From assembly GCA_951802425.1 (NCBI GenBank), contig OX637794.1:4526001-4590000 (forward strand): 64,000 nt of DNA, read 5' to 3'. Below, piece by piece: positions 1 to 10,983 of this stretch. Position 1 is the stretch's first letter. Every line of letters begins with the position of its first letter. Both the position numbers and the translations under genes were made by a program. Under the pieces are notes generated by a model that did not search any database, was not told the DNA's origin, and saw only the letters and a program-made list of their open reading frames with translations. Source of the DNA: Clavaria fumosa. Taxonomy: Eukaryota > Basidiomycota > Agaricomycetes > Agaricales > Clavariaceae.

Positions 1-1262
1 GATTCTACAATCGCTAAGGCCTCCCAGTCCCAGGTTTTGTAACTAAACTGGGCTGGGCTAAACCTTTTAGACATAAACCCCGCCGGACGGCAGGTTTCCC
101 ATGTCTTTCCCTGGCCATACATGGCCCCTACGCCCGACACTGATGCGTCGCACACGAGCCAGATTGGGTCCTGTACTGCCGCGTCTACCGGGCGTAATAT
201 TGGCGTTTTACACGCCAATGCCTTAATCATCTCCATGCACTTGTCATGGAGTGGTCTCCAGTGAAACGTTCGCGTTTCACTACACAGACTAGCCAAAGGG
301 CCAGTGTAAGCGGACAGATCGGGCTTGAACTGTCCGATGTACTGTACTAATCCAAGGAACCTCTGCACCTCGTTAACACTTGTCGGCGTTTTCCAGTTAC
401 GGATTTTATCCATTTTATCCACTGTGACGTGGATTCCTCGGGCATCTATAATATGCCCTAAGCAATCTATGCTCTTCGCGTATAACGAGCACTTCTTCTT
501 GCTCAAGAAAAGGCTCGCGCCTTTGAGGGTCTCAAAGACCATCTTTAAGTGACGCTCATGGTCCTCCAGGGTCTTGGAGAAGACGAATACATCGTCTAAG
601 TACATGTGCACGTACTTTCCCAATTGATGACGAAATATATGCGTCATCAGGCGCTGGAAGGTAGCAGGGGCATTACAATCCCCTATCTGCATCACCTGTG
701 AGAACATGGTGCCCAAGACGGTCGCGAACGCCGTCTTCCACACGTCCTCAGGCTCTACGTGTACTTGCTCGTACGTGTCCGATAGGTCAATCTTTGACCT
801 ATACGCGGCTCTAGCCACGTCCTGCCTGATCTGGTCCTGATCAGGCAACGGGGTAATATCCCGTACTGTGTTCGCATTCCATTTCCGACAGTCCACGACT
901 GTCCGTAGCAGCGGGTTCCGGCTGCTTTTTGGTATGCATAACATAGGAGCTGCTTGCGATGCCGCTCCTGCTTCCCACCAACCATTAGTAATATAACGGT
1001 TCACTTTCTCAAGGAATTGTTCCTTAAATGCCTCAGCACACCGAGGCAGGTAATAATTATAGACTTGCTTTTCGTCTATTAAGGGTATGCGGTGGTTCAC
1101 CGCCCGAAACGGCGGCGGTCTGGGTGGAACTCCCCCAAAGAGCTCAGCGTACTGGTTAAACCAGTACTCACGCCTGCCTTCGAGGTAGGCGTCGTCTATC
1201 TTTACAGAGGCGCTAGCCTCTCCCCCCTTCCAGGGCTCACCTGCATCCCGGGGGCCCGAGTG
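1..1262 (-). CDS. gypsy pol: reverse transcriptase and RNase H (partial)
   Basis: An open frame on the minus strand runs from about 1262 to the window edge without a stop that I could find. It shows the classical reverse transcriptase order: a primer-grip region with PLPDQDQIRQDVARA, KIDLSDTYEQVHV (motif A, Asp present), then MYLDDVFVFSKTLEDHERH (motif C, YLDD intact near 600), then LGHIIDARGI and the thumb/connection. The RNase H start follows, with VCDASVSGVGAMYGQG and FSPAQFSYKTWDWEALAIVE near 1-60. In this family the enzyme copies the element RNA into DNA in cytoplasmic particles. The catalytic residues look intact, unlike those in the element at 45834-55644. No start codon is assigned; it may be made by frameshift or as a fusion with the upstream protease frame. 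Confidence 0.9.
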
Positions 1263-1265
1263 TAG

Positions 1266-2315
1266 TCAGCTCTTTCGAGCTCCCTTCCTCGGCGCGTTCT
1301 TAGCCGATATACGGACACATAATGCTTCCGTCTCCTCACTGGGCGACATCGCCTGAAGGGTTTTTCCCTTCCCTTCGCCAATCCGGATTGCACGTCGGTG
1401 CACATCCAGTATCACACGGCGGTCATACATGAACGCCGTTCCGACTATGATATCATAGCGGTTGATGTTCGCTATATCAAAATACTGGTCCTCCACCAGT
1501 ATTCCTCCCAAATCCACCGCTATGCGGCATCCGCGTGTGATCGTCGATCGGCTGCCGATACAGCCGAGTTGGATAGGAACTGGATTATCCAGTTGGAAGG
1601 TTGGTACCTTTGTCACCCAGGCAAAGTCCGGGCTCATCAGGTCCGGGGTACTTCCAGAATCGAAAAGCGTATACGCTTTTACACCGTTCACGGTGATGTA
1701 GGCCGCGAGGCATTGCCTAGCCTCCTTTGTTACTACCGGGCGCGATCCCGTCCGCTCCTTCCGGACGTGCGCCCGAAATGGCCTGTCGTCGACATGGCCG
1801 ACGTGTACTTCTGTCGTGTAGAGGACTTCATCCTCTTCTAATTCCCGGATTCCAGCGACCTGGTCGCTTTCTGCCTCCTCCTCGAGCTCTTCAAGGACAA
1901 AGAGCTCGTCCGAATCGTACTGGTCCCCGCGACCAGCGTAGTCGTCTTCCGCGACTTCCTCCGGTAGGGCTTCACCCTCCGGCTCCTCGCTTTCAACCGC
2001 CGGTGTTTCCGGCGGTTCCTCGGGCTCCAACTCGCCCGGCTCCTCTTGTAAGGCGTAGTTCCTTACATTTCCCCTCAAAGCCTCTGGCTTTCGCTGTGAC
2101 TGAGGGCACACATTCGCGTAGTGCCCTGCTTTCCCGCACATATAGCATGTTAGAGGAGCTTTCCGCTCCTCTCCGCCTCGTACCCCTATCTTGGGCACCG
2201 CCTTAGGCGGTTCTAGCCGGGGTTTGCTTCCTCCGGTTTGCACGCAGTCAATCCGCAGGGGAACAGGTTCCCCTGGCCTACGGTCTGTGTGCGGCCGATA
2301 CGGCCGCAGTCTCAC
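1266..2315 (-). CDS. gypsy zinc knuckle and aspartic protease
   Basis: This open frame of about 349 residues carries a CCHC zinc knuckle, CYMCGKAGHYANVCP (C-x2-C-x4-H-x4-C), near 2100-2150. After an acidic, Glu/Pro-rich linker comes a retropepsin-like fold with AYTLFDSGSTPDLM as the active-site loop (Asp-Ser-Gly present) and, about 60 residues later, YDIIVGTAFM, which fits the second conserved strand. In LTR elements the knuckle binds the genomic RNA and the protease cuts the polyprotein. The frame differs from the gag core upstream (overlap at 2312-2315), so either a programmed shift or a mutation separates them. The 3' end abuts the reverse transcriptase frame. Confidence 0.85.
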   Translation of the reverse strand: MRLRPYRPHTDRRPGEPVPLRIDCVQTGGSKPRLEPPKAVPKIGVRGGEERKAPLTCYMCGKAGHYANVCPQSQRKPEALRGNVRNYALQEEPGELEPEEPPETPAVESEEPEGEALPEEVAEDDYAGRGDQYDSDELFVLEELEEEAESDQVAGIRELEEDEVLYTTEVHVGHVDDRPFRAHVRKERTGSRPVVTKEARQCLAAYITVNGVKAYTLFDSGSTPDLMSPDFAWVTKVPTFQLDNPVPIQLGCIGSRSTITRGCRIAVDLGGILVEDQYFDIANINRYDIIVGTAFMYDRRVILDVHRRAIRIGEGKGKTLQAMSPSEETEALCVRISAKNAPRKGARKS

Positions 2316-3963
2316 AAACCTCTGCCTGTAGGCGGGTTTCCTTTGGGACCTGCCTGGTTCCCTACCGAAGGCACCGCCCTCCGCTGCTGGAGGTAGTGGA
2401 GGGTCACTTCCACTTGGCGACTAGTGTTGATAATATCCTCAACCGAGGATAACTCGACGCTAATCGCGCGAGTTTTGAAGATGGCCTCCACCATCTCGTT
2501 AGGCAGTCCGTTAAGGAACTGCCTTTTCATCGTACCGGCGTCAGGCGGGGTGAGCATTCTCTCCGCCACCTGGGCCAATTCGTTCCAGAAGCCCAAGGTG
2601 CCCTTCGCCTTTGTAAACTTCACCTGATAGAAGGCATCCACTGCCTTCTGCGCCGTTACCTCGGTCAGGAACCGCTTAAACATAGCGGTTATCAATTCCT
2701 CGAAGGTGGACCTTCGAGGAGCACGGGATAGACCCGTTACTTCTTGGGTATACCAAGTAGTGGCTATTCCGCTTAAACGTGACCCCGCTAGCATAACGCG
2801 TTGGTGCTCCAACTGCGGGCCGACTACTCTATAGAAGTAGAAGTAATTAAGGAGGCCATCGAGCCACCTTTCCCAGACGATGAGGTCGTCTCATCTGTCA
2901 TAAAGCTCAGGGGGGTCAATCTTAATCCCCCTAATCTCAGCTATTGCCTCAGGCAATAGCGAGGTTTTATCTCGTATCATCACGAGGTAGCGATGTAATA
3001 CATCGCTCTGGTAGTTTGTAGAACTCGGGGACACCTCCCGAGTAATCTCCCGCTCCTTCTGGGGCAGTTCCATCCATCCGAACGGACCCATCCGGCCCGT
3101 TGGCTCTCGCTGACCCAGCTGTGGGTAGTGCGACATAAGCCACGGCTCCGGCCCCGCTATTTCTCGAGGGCTACCGCCCTCCATTCCTGGTTCGCCAGGG
3201 GTTCGAGAACCGTCCGCGCGGTTCTCCCTTCGCCACCCTTCCTCGCGGTCGGCTGGCGCCTGACTCGGCGGGGCAGGCCCCGCTTCGGGTTCCACCGAAT
3301 CACGGTGTTGCCGCCGTAAGGGAGCCGCTAGCACGGTTCCCTGCTCATCTAGCGAGTCCAGCACCCGCCTAACGCCGTTAGCCGAATAGTGGCTTGGCGA
3401 TTTTTCATCGCCCTTACAAGAGCCTCAAACTCTTCGTCCTGGCGGGAAAGTTCCGCCTGAATGTCCGAGAGTCTCTCGGCTACAGCGTTAGCTCGCGCTA
3501 TCGCTGTAGGCTCATCTCCACTATTGGAGGGAGCCCGCGAGCTTGACCGCTCTCGCGGCCACCTCTCGCGGGTTTCTAAGGGCTCTCTGCCCTTTCCTTT
3601 TGAAGGTCCGGCCTTCTCGAGCGATGGCGCTTTGCCAGTGACTTGGCATGTTGTGGCGCCCTCCTCGTGGCGATTGCCACGTGTCGACGGCGTTTCGGAC
3701 CTAACGCCGTCGTCAGGGGCTGGTGACGCCACATCAGCCCTTAGCGGGGGCTCACCGCTGGGCTCGACAGAGGGTCCTATTCCCTCTGGCTGCGCGACGC
3801 CTGTGTCGCGCAGAGGTCCTACCAAGGGAGGAGTTTCTCCTCCCTTCCTGTTGTGCTTCTTCTGCGCGGCTATACGGGTGTAACCCATTTCTAGCCACAC
3901 TCGTTGTGTTGAAGGTTCAAAAAAGTTGTAATACTTTCTATCCCTCAAAAGAACCGGACTCAA
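2312..3963 (-). pseudogene. gypsy gag, interrupted
   Basis: Three minus-strand stretches together make a gag. 3349-3963 is a charged, Pro/Ser/Arg-rich N-terminus. 2891-3364 continues it after a one-base frame change where the two overlap. From 2890 to 2312 follows the capsid-like core, with LIVWERWLDGLLNYFYFYR, ATTWYTQEV and FNELAQVAERML-type helical text (the actual string near 2590 is FWNELAQVAERML), ending in QFLNGLPNEMVEAIF. This matches the retrotransposon gag family. An in-frame TGA separates 2891 from the core. The frame change and the stop make it likely that this copy no longer makes a full capsid protein. No start codon choice is firm; the most upstream frame begins near 3963. Confidence 0.8.
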
Positions 3964-3967
3964 CTGT

Positions 3968-4154
3968 ATATTGAGTATGGTAGTTCTATGTAGAGGGATC
4001 TACCCTCTCTGTACAGTCGCGACACGATATATATATAGGCGAGCGGCCCTCTAGGGGCCGCTGATGTAAGCATGGCCTAAGCGGCTATGCTAGTAGACTA
4101 TTATAGTATGTATATTATGTAATAAAAGAATAGAGAAGGCCTATAGCCTTACAT
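3968..4154 (-). repeat. probable 5' LTR of the gypsy element
   Basis: On the minus strand this stretch starts with TGTAAGGC at 4154 and ends with TATACA at about 3968, just before gag. It holds an AATAAA-like stretch and a TATATATATA box (about 4029-4038) in the order expected for an LTR promoter. The partner LTR is outside the window, so the borders cannot be proved by comparison. Confidence 0.45.
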
Positions 4155-4181
4155 GCTCATTGTGTCAGGACTTCACTGAAA

Positions 4182-4631
4182 TCATTCTTGCAATCCCCAG
4201 TTTGATAGAGCCTGATGCACAAAGTGAAGAAAGATCCCAAACTGTTCCTCTGCCAAGACATGCTTTGTATCATGGAAGCCAGCCAGCCTTTCAAGTACAT
4301 CAAGAAGCTTCTGGAAAACATGTTTGCACATCCCCAGCTCATTGTAGAACTGGCTGTCATGCCCATTCAGAAGTTCATCTACCCAGCATTGGCCAGTGAG
4401 CTGCAAAATATGCTGTGGTATTGTGTTGAAGCATGATGCATAGCAGGCTGCCGATGCACCACCGGATAGCACAAGAGCTATCCCTGCTGCTGCTATGTGA
4501 GTCAGAGAACATTGCCATGCCAGGTCAAGAGCTGGCCACAAGCTGGTCACTCTGAGGCTGATCACACAACAGTAGTGTTTGGCAGAAGCAAGTTGAATCT
4601 CATTCTCAAAAACTCTGTCTCTGTCCCACAA
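4182..4631 (-). pseudogene. PIF/Harbinger transposase N-terminal fragment
   Basis: A minus-strand open frame of 149 residues contains, in its second half, LTGQCWVDELLNGHDSQFYN followed by ELGMCKHVFQKLLDVL and HVLAEEQFGIFLHFVHQALS. This order is what I know from the N-terminal helical region of fungal HARBI1-like (DDE_4) nucleases: a G-x-x-WVxELL-xGH box, then ELGM-KHVF, then EEQ-x-IFLHF. The DDE catalytic domain that should follow toward lower coordinates is missing; the frame ends at 4182 and gypsy LTR sequence begins about 30 bp on. It is therefore a truncated remnant. The first 60 residues are not recognisable and may be read-through of non-coding DNA. The stretch is CpG-poor. Confidence 0.75.
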
Positions 4632-5205
4632 GTGCGAAATAGAGATTTTGTGGCAATCTTGTGTCGAGACAAAGTGCTTCCGAACGCACTCTTAGAGGAT
4701 AGAGTCCAGCTCTGAACAACCAATGACTCTTCACTGTATTCATGAGATCAGCCTGCTTGAATGGATAGAATTGGTGTTCTCCTCTGAGAAGTGAACATGT
4801 TTGAACAAGCATCTCTTTGTGCATGCTCTATTCAGACAGTGGAGTGGAGAAATAGAAGAATAGGGGTTCACTGCACAGCCTCCACGGCTCAAAGTGAAAC
4901 CGTCATGTGACAGCTAGACAAACGCCGAGGGCCATCTTAACACACTAACGGCATCATCACCTTCGGTTTCCTCAGCTCGAACCGAACAGGGTTGCGCGTT
5001 TCAGATCGTGTCCAAGGATCCGCCTCGTTTTTAGGAAGAGCGACCTTTCCGTGTTTTGCCAATCCAGACAAGTAGTGGACGAAGGCGCACCCAGCGCGCT
5101 GCGTTACTGAATAGCAACTATAGAGCAGATCTGTCAAGAGATCCAACGATGTGCTAGGAATGCCTTCAAACGCTCTCAGAGTCTGGGAGCGTTTGAGGGG
5201 CATTT
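4632..5205. other. intergenic, no gene seen
   Basis: I see no convincing coding sequence here. Small open frames exist on both strands but carry no recognisable motif. A short imperfect hairpin (CAAACGCTCTCAG / CTGGGAGCGTTTG, one mismatch) lies at about 5168-5196. Confidence 0.5.
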
Positions 5206-5672
5206 TACGGTTGCCAGGAAGTATCAGGCAGGATTTCACGACTAGTTTTCAGTTTATTTGGTCCAGTCATGGAGTTGAACTATATGCGATATTTAGGAAT
5301 TGGTGTACGGATCTGAGAGGTGGCATAACGCACCATATTGCATATGGAATCTCTCTGAAACCCAAATTTTTGAGTGAGGTCAAGGAAGATATCCTTGGTC
5401 GACATTGGGATTAGTCGATTCGTTGACCAAGCAGGATGGGCTTAGTGCCCTCGACTTCCAGCAGATCACTGTCCCTAACGTCACGTCCGACGTCGCCTGA
5501 CCTCATCCCGATGATCTTGACTGACGCACTCCTCCCTCCGCTGCCACTGCCGCCGCCACTGTGCTCGACGCGCTATGAGCCATCTCTACACGTTAGTGTT
5601 GCTTGCCCCCTTTCCTTTCTTGCATTTCAAAACTAGTCGTGAAATCCTGCCTGATACTTCCTGGCAACCGTA
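5206..5672. repeat. 44-bp perfect inverted repeat flanking 379 bp
   Basis: The 44 bases at 5206-5249 recur as an exact reverse complement at 5629-5672 (first arm starts TACGGTTGCCAGG, second arm ends CCTGGCAACCGTA). The 379 bp between them hold no recognisable gene. It may be a small non-autonomous DNA transposon or two facing copies of a repeat; I see no clear target-site duplication. Confidence 0.85.
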
Positions 5673-5678
5673 GGCATT

Positions 5679-5803
5679 CGTATTCGGCTCATTATGAGCC
5701 GAATACGATTTCAAATCCGGTCAACTATTATGAGCCGCTCATAATAGTTGACCAGATTTGAAATTGCAATTGAGGCTTCAATTCAAATTTTGAATTGAAG
5801 CCT
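5679..5803. repeat. three consecutive palindromes upstream of the mannosidase gene
   Basis: Three palindromes lie side by side. 5679-5707 is perfect (14-nt arms around one base, arm CGTATTCGGCTCAT). 5708-5764 has 28-nt arms around one base with one mismatch (arm starts ATTTCAAATCCGG). 5773-5803 is perfect (15-nt arms around one base, arm AGGCTTCAATTCAAA). They end 94 bp before the start codon at 5897, so they lie in what should be promoter or 5' leader. Confidence 0.9.
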
Positions 5804-5896
5804 ATCACGATTGCATGAAACGATATAAGGGTCGTTGTCTCAAGGGGACATCACTCTCGAGTGTCAACTCATCATCGCCACCATCGGCTGGTCGAA

Positions 5897-8800
5897 ATGA
5901 CCTACCCCAACCTCAACTACGGCTGTGGTGCCAAATGGATCAAACAGCTCACCCAAGAGAGACTGAATCACTTCCATGGGGGTCGGTACTCCGATTTCAA
6001 CCTCTCCTCGATGCTCTGCACCCATCGGCTGGACGACGCAAAGGTCGTACAGTTGCAAGTATGGAGTGCGCCGGGTCTAGAGAAACCGTCCTTTTCGGAA
6101 GCTATGAAGCAGCAGTTTAGGCCAGCCAAGAAAGGCGACGTATTTGGACCTTCATGTGAGGAACGCTTCTCCTCTCGACCTTATTCTGTCATCTCATGTT
6201 GCGGCAGGGGTATGTGTGTCAGTAGCAGGCATTATACCCTCATTGATGATCGATAGACCAACCATTGGTGGAAAGTGTCGATCATCATACCAGCCAACTG
6301 GAAGCAGTATGAAAGAGTTCAATGTGCGTTTCACCAATTCTTGAAACGCGCACCACTCGTCTCACAGGCGCCGCCTTCTGCTATAGTCGAATTTGACCCA
6401 GGCTGTGAGGCGATGATCTTCGGCACCGATGGGACACCCCTGCAGGGAATTACCGGTGGGAGTGGTATTGACCGCAGAGTGGAGTATATCATTCCCCCGC
6501 CATGGCGTCAGGCGGGGGTGCACCACTTCGTCATTGAATCGACCTGCAACGGCATGTTTGGCGTAGGCGACGATATGATCCAACCGCCTGACGTAATATT
6601 CTCTCTTTTTTACTTAACCTACCTTCTCTAAGGCCGCTCTGCCCAGATGAACCGACAGTTCAAGCTTGCCTCCGCTGACCTTGTCGTCCTCAATGTCGAA
6701 GCGTGGGCCCTCTTACACGACTTCACGGTGCTAAAGCAGCTTGTCAACAGCAAGCCAAGCAACACACCACTGCAGAATCGCGCTCTCGTTGCAGCCAACG
6801 AGATCATGAATGTCCTTGCAGGAAAGGGCGCCCACGCAGACGCGACAGACATTGCCGCCGCGCGACGCGTTGCGGAAACCGTCTTTGGATGCGGGTGGGA
6901 GGCAAAAGGGGTTAGCTTGTACAAGGAGGGACCACCGGAAGCGCGAGTGTGGGCGATTGGACATTGTCACATTGACACAGCGTGGTTAGTGCACTCAATC
7001 TCTCGCAGGCGTTGGTTGTTCTCCGAGGATAATCTGAATCGCTTCTTGCGTTCCATCTATGTAGGCTTTGGCCATTCTCGGCGACACAACAGAAAGTGGC
7101 GCGGTCTTGGTCCACGCAAGTGGACCTCATGAATAGATATCCGGAGCATAGGTTTGCCTGCAGCTCAGCCCAACAGTATAAATGGCTCGAAGAGGTTCGC
7201 CAATATACACGTTCCCTCCCCTACATTCTTTTCTCTTGTTGTCTCCCTCCATGCCGTCATCCCTCGTCTAGACAACTCATTTCTCTGTAGCTCTACCCTG
7301 CGCTCTTTGCGCGTGTCAAAGAGAAAGTTCTCTCGGGGCAGTTCCATCCGGTTGGAGGTTCATGGGTCGAGAATGACGCCAACATGCCATCGGGCGAAGC
7401 ACTAGTGCGCCAAATGATGTTTGGCCAACAGTACTTTGAATCGCGATTTGGAAAACGGTGCGAGACAGGGTGGCTTCCTGACTCGTTCGGGTTGACTGGC
7501 GCGCTGCCCCAGCTTTTACGCGGTGCTGGGATGAAATATTTCTTCACACAAAAGCTGAGCTGGTGAGCTTTCTGCTCTTTCATTATCTCTGGAGTAGTCA
7601 GAATGACAGCTGTGAACCTTTGTGCCTGCCAGGAATAATGTGTCGGTGACCGTTTCGTTGTTGGCCGGCGACGGTGTTCATCAACCATTTTCTCCATCTG
7701 TCCAGGAACCGATTTCCTCATTCCACCTTCAATTGGGTTGGTATCGATGGAACCCAAGTTTTGTGCCATATGACGCCCACTGGTCAGTGCACAATTCTCG
7801 TTTTGTATTGCCTGGTCTGACTAGGGAAATCAAATTATAAATTTTCAGATACGTATGTAGGGCAAGCTACTGTGGGCGAAGTTTTGAAGGGAATGGACAA
7901 CCATAAGGTTCGCAAATTGTTTCGCCACGCAGAACTACATCTCATCTATTTGTATGTCCCTTGCAGAACTTGGAGTCGAACGACACCGCGCTTCTCGTGT
8001 TTGGAAATGGTGATGGTGGGGGTGGGCCGTTGGCCACAATGCTGGAAAACGTAAGCTCCACAATGGCCCAATGCTTACTTTTCTCTTCCCTCACTTACAG
8101 CTTCGACGCATCCGGGCGACGGCGATCGAGCATCGAGAAATTCCCATCGTGAGCATGGGCGGATCCGTCGAGCAGTTCTTTGAGCATGTGCAGAAGTCCA
8201 GCCACCAGGGCAGGACGCTGCCTAACTGGTGATTCTATCGCCTGCTTTCGCATGTCCCTACCCGATCATGACCAACTCTATTCGGCACAGGCATGGGGAG
8301 TTGTACCTCGAAGTACGCGTGGTGACGTTGCCTTTCCCTGCATACGTTTAACGTCTTTGGTTCAGTTTCATCGCGGGACATATACGTCGCATGGTAAATT
8401 GTTTTCGCCCATAAGTTGGGACCCAGTGTCAATCGTTTTATCCTAGGATCCATCAAGATGGGCAATCGCAAATCTGAGATTCTTCTCAGAGACTTGGAGG
8501 TGTGTTGCGATGTCGACGCGTGGCCCACGACTCTCGCATTTTCTTACAAATTTTCGTTAGCTGGCCGCCACACTTGCTTCGCTGTACAGAATCTGCGACA
8601 GGAACTACGTTTACCCAAAGGCAAGAATCGACGAGGCTTGGGAAAAAGTTCTGTTGAACCAATGTAAATTCCCCATTCTTCATATTACCATGGCTGTTGC
8701 TTATGTATGTTACAGTCCACGATGGTAAGTTCTACGCAGCAGCAATCCCACGCGTGAGGTGATGACTCTTGCCCTCCCAGTCCTTCCAGGGTCTGCCATG

Positions 8801-10983
8801 TGCGTTCCCTAAGAGTGTTCTGTCTACGGTGCAGTTTTTGAACTTTGGAAATAGCGGTATGGTATATGAAGACGCGGAGAAGCTATATGCGGAGGTGCGG
8901 AGCGACTGCGAGGACATGCTCGCCAGAGCGCTAGCCGTCCTCTTCTCCTCACCAACTCTTCTCCGACCGAACAACGCCGCCAACGCAACCGCTACTCACA
9001 GCGCCCTTGGTCAGATCGTAGGCTTCAACACAACGTGCTTCCCCCGCCGAGAGGTAGTGCGTGTCCCGCTCTCACTAGGGGGCAGCGGCGACAACCTGAG
9101 ACGGGCGCTGGTCGAGGCATCCCGAGACAACAAGCTCATGTTCCAAAAGGACAAATTTGGGGAAGATGGATTCGTGCTCATGCGTGCTGGTGCAGACTCA
9201 CCCTTTGCGACGGCTGGGGATATCATACCGGAGCACCAATCACCCATCGGTACCAGTTCTATCTTCGCCTAAATCTAGCAGAACTTTGAGCTTAAGCTGA
9301 ACTCTCCGCCCCATCTCTCTTTCTAGCGTCCACGAACGGACCGAACCATTTTGTGTTGAAGAATTACCGTTTGCAACTCACTGTCTCTAATGGGAGAATC
9401 ACAAGTTTGTTGGACCTATCCCAAGAGTGCGCCGAATTCTCTCACCCTTTTTCCGACTCTTAAATTTGCTGGGCCATTGAAAATGACCTTTTTTCACCCA
9501 CAGTCGCGAGCTCATTGCTGGTGGTATGACGGGTGGCTTGGTCATCTTTGAAGATCGTCCAAAACATTGGGATGCTTGGGGTGAGTCTATCTGCATTAGT
9601 TCTGTAGGACGCATGTGAAGCTGATGGGTGAATCGAGATGTCGAGGTGCATCACTTGGAGACCGCTCGGCCGTTGTTATTCTCCGATATCCAAGTTGTGG
9701 CTTCTGGACCTTTGCGAGCGTCAGTCCAAGCGAAAGTGAAGTTTGGCAAGAGTTTGGTCAACTTGACTGTAAGGATGTCGCCTCTGACAAGTTTGCGATG
9801 ACTTCTGATAGCACATCGTTCCGTAACCAGATCTCGCTAGACGCTGTCCCTGGTAAGCATCACTCTATGCCTTACAAAGGATGCTACAAGTATTGACGAG
9901 GACGTGATTTTGCAGCGACTCAAGAAGCCAACTCTCTATTTTTGTTCAAATTCGATGCTCAGGTTGATTGGCATGAGAGGCACGAAATTCTGAAATGTAA
10001 GTTGAATCACGCCGTTGAGGCAGGCTGTGTGTCGCTGAACAACTTGTCGGTAGTTGAGCTTCCCCTCAGTATTCATAATGACTACTGCACGTACGAGACC
10101 TCATTCGGCTACGTGAAACGGCCCACCCACAAGAATACGAGCTGGGACATGGCCAAGTTTGAAGTTTGCGGCCATAAGGTAAGTGATGAAGCTTTTTCGG
10201 AGCCTTCTTTCAAAGCCTGTGCACAGTTTGCCGATTTGAGCGAGTTCGGTTACGGCGTCGCAATTTTGTCTGAATCCAAGTATGGCTTTGCCTGCCGAGG
10301 CAACGTCCTTACTATGTCATTACTGAGAGCCGCGACCGTTCCCGATGCTGAACAAGATCAAGGCATGTATTTCGTTTGCGTTGTATCATATCAGGAGCAA
10401 GGTTTGCGTTCTAATGCTTCTGCCAGGCATGCATAGCTTCTCTTGGGGTGTTCTCCCGCATCAAGGTGACTTTTCCGAATCTGACATTCCAATTGCCGGG
10501 CATCTGTTCAACTCCCAAATGCACCGTGAGTGACCTACGCCACCCCTACATCGACTGTTCGTTCACAACCGGAGGTTTAAAGTTCTACTCTCAAATGACG
10601 AGACATTGTTGAATCAGTTCAAATCACCCTTTGTCGTGGAAGGTGCAAAGAACGTTTTTCTGGAGACGATAAAGCGTGGAGAGCATGACGATTTTGATCG
10701 CGCTGGTTCAGCAAGCAAATCCGTCATTTTGCGCTTGTACGAGGCGTACGGTGGGCATGCTCAAGTCCGGTTGAAGATAGCGCGCAACCTTGATGTGCGC
10801 AAGGCGTTCTTGACCAACCTTCTCGAAGATGAGTGTGACGAGATTACTTTGCGCCCGATCGAGAATGCGACAGTGATCAATCTCTGTTTCCGCGGCTTCG
10901 AGGTCAAAACAGTGAAGCTGGTCATGGTAATGTCTCCCAATCATTCCTGTGTAAAATCTATCGCTCAACAGAGACGACGTTAG
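5897..10983 (+). CDS. ams1: alpha-mannosidase, GH38 family (Ams1/MAN2C1 type)
   Basis: This enzyme removes alpha-mannose from free oligosaccharides in the vacuole/cytosol. I rebuilt it across about 27 exons. The start at 5897 ([18 protein letters not shown]) fits the family. The zinc-site motif [11 protein letters not shown] continues as [10 protein letters not shown] after an 80-nt intron (6985-7064). The nucleophile region is [19 protein letters not shown]. Exons that I can place: 6257-6323, 6387-6592, 6647-6984, 7065-7194, 7291-7562, 7633-7641, 7706-7782, 7849-7907, 7967-8050, 8101-8228, 8291-8312, 8366-8393, 8447-8499, 8561-8663, 8716-8724, 8781-8799, 8855-9249, 9327-9426, 9504-9580, 9638-9768, 9831-9852, 9916-9996, 10054-10178, 10227-10362, 10427-10525, 10583-10983. 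Exon 1 is not resolved: the expected donor at 6156 is out of phase with the acceptor at 6256; donors at 6140 or 6188 would keep frame. The intron at 10363 uses a GC donor. An inverted paralog lies at 61351-64000. Confidence 0.92.

Larger units (their letters stand above)
1..4154 (-). mobile_element. Ty3/gypsy LTR retrotransposon, 3' part cut by window start
   Basis: Read on the minus strand, the order is a probable 5' LTR (about 3968-4154), gag N-terminus, gag core, zinc knuckle plus protease, then reverse transcriptase and RNase H running off the window edge. This is the gag-PR-RT-RH order of Metaviridae-type (Ty3/gypsy) elements. The gag half is broken: a frame change near 3349-3364, an in-frame TGA near 2890 and another frame change near 2312. 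The pol half that is visible reads openly. Integrase and the 3' LTR would lie before position 1. The element is CpG-rich compared with the gypsy remnants at 36-39 kb, so it is probably younger or less methylated. Confidence 0.9.

Noticed and set aside
1398..3883. Plus-strand frames of 140-160 codons across gag and protease
   Set aside because: They are antisense shadows of the gypsy gag-protease frames, which carry the recognisable motifs.
10526..10582. A lost splice acceptor in the mannosidase C-terminal intron
   Set aside because: At first no in-phase AG was seen, but TTTAAAG at 10576-10582 keeps the frame, and the second copy can use the equivalent TTCAAAG.
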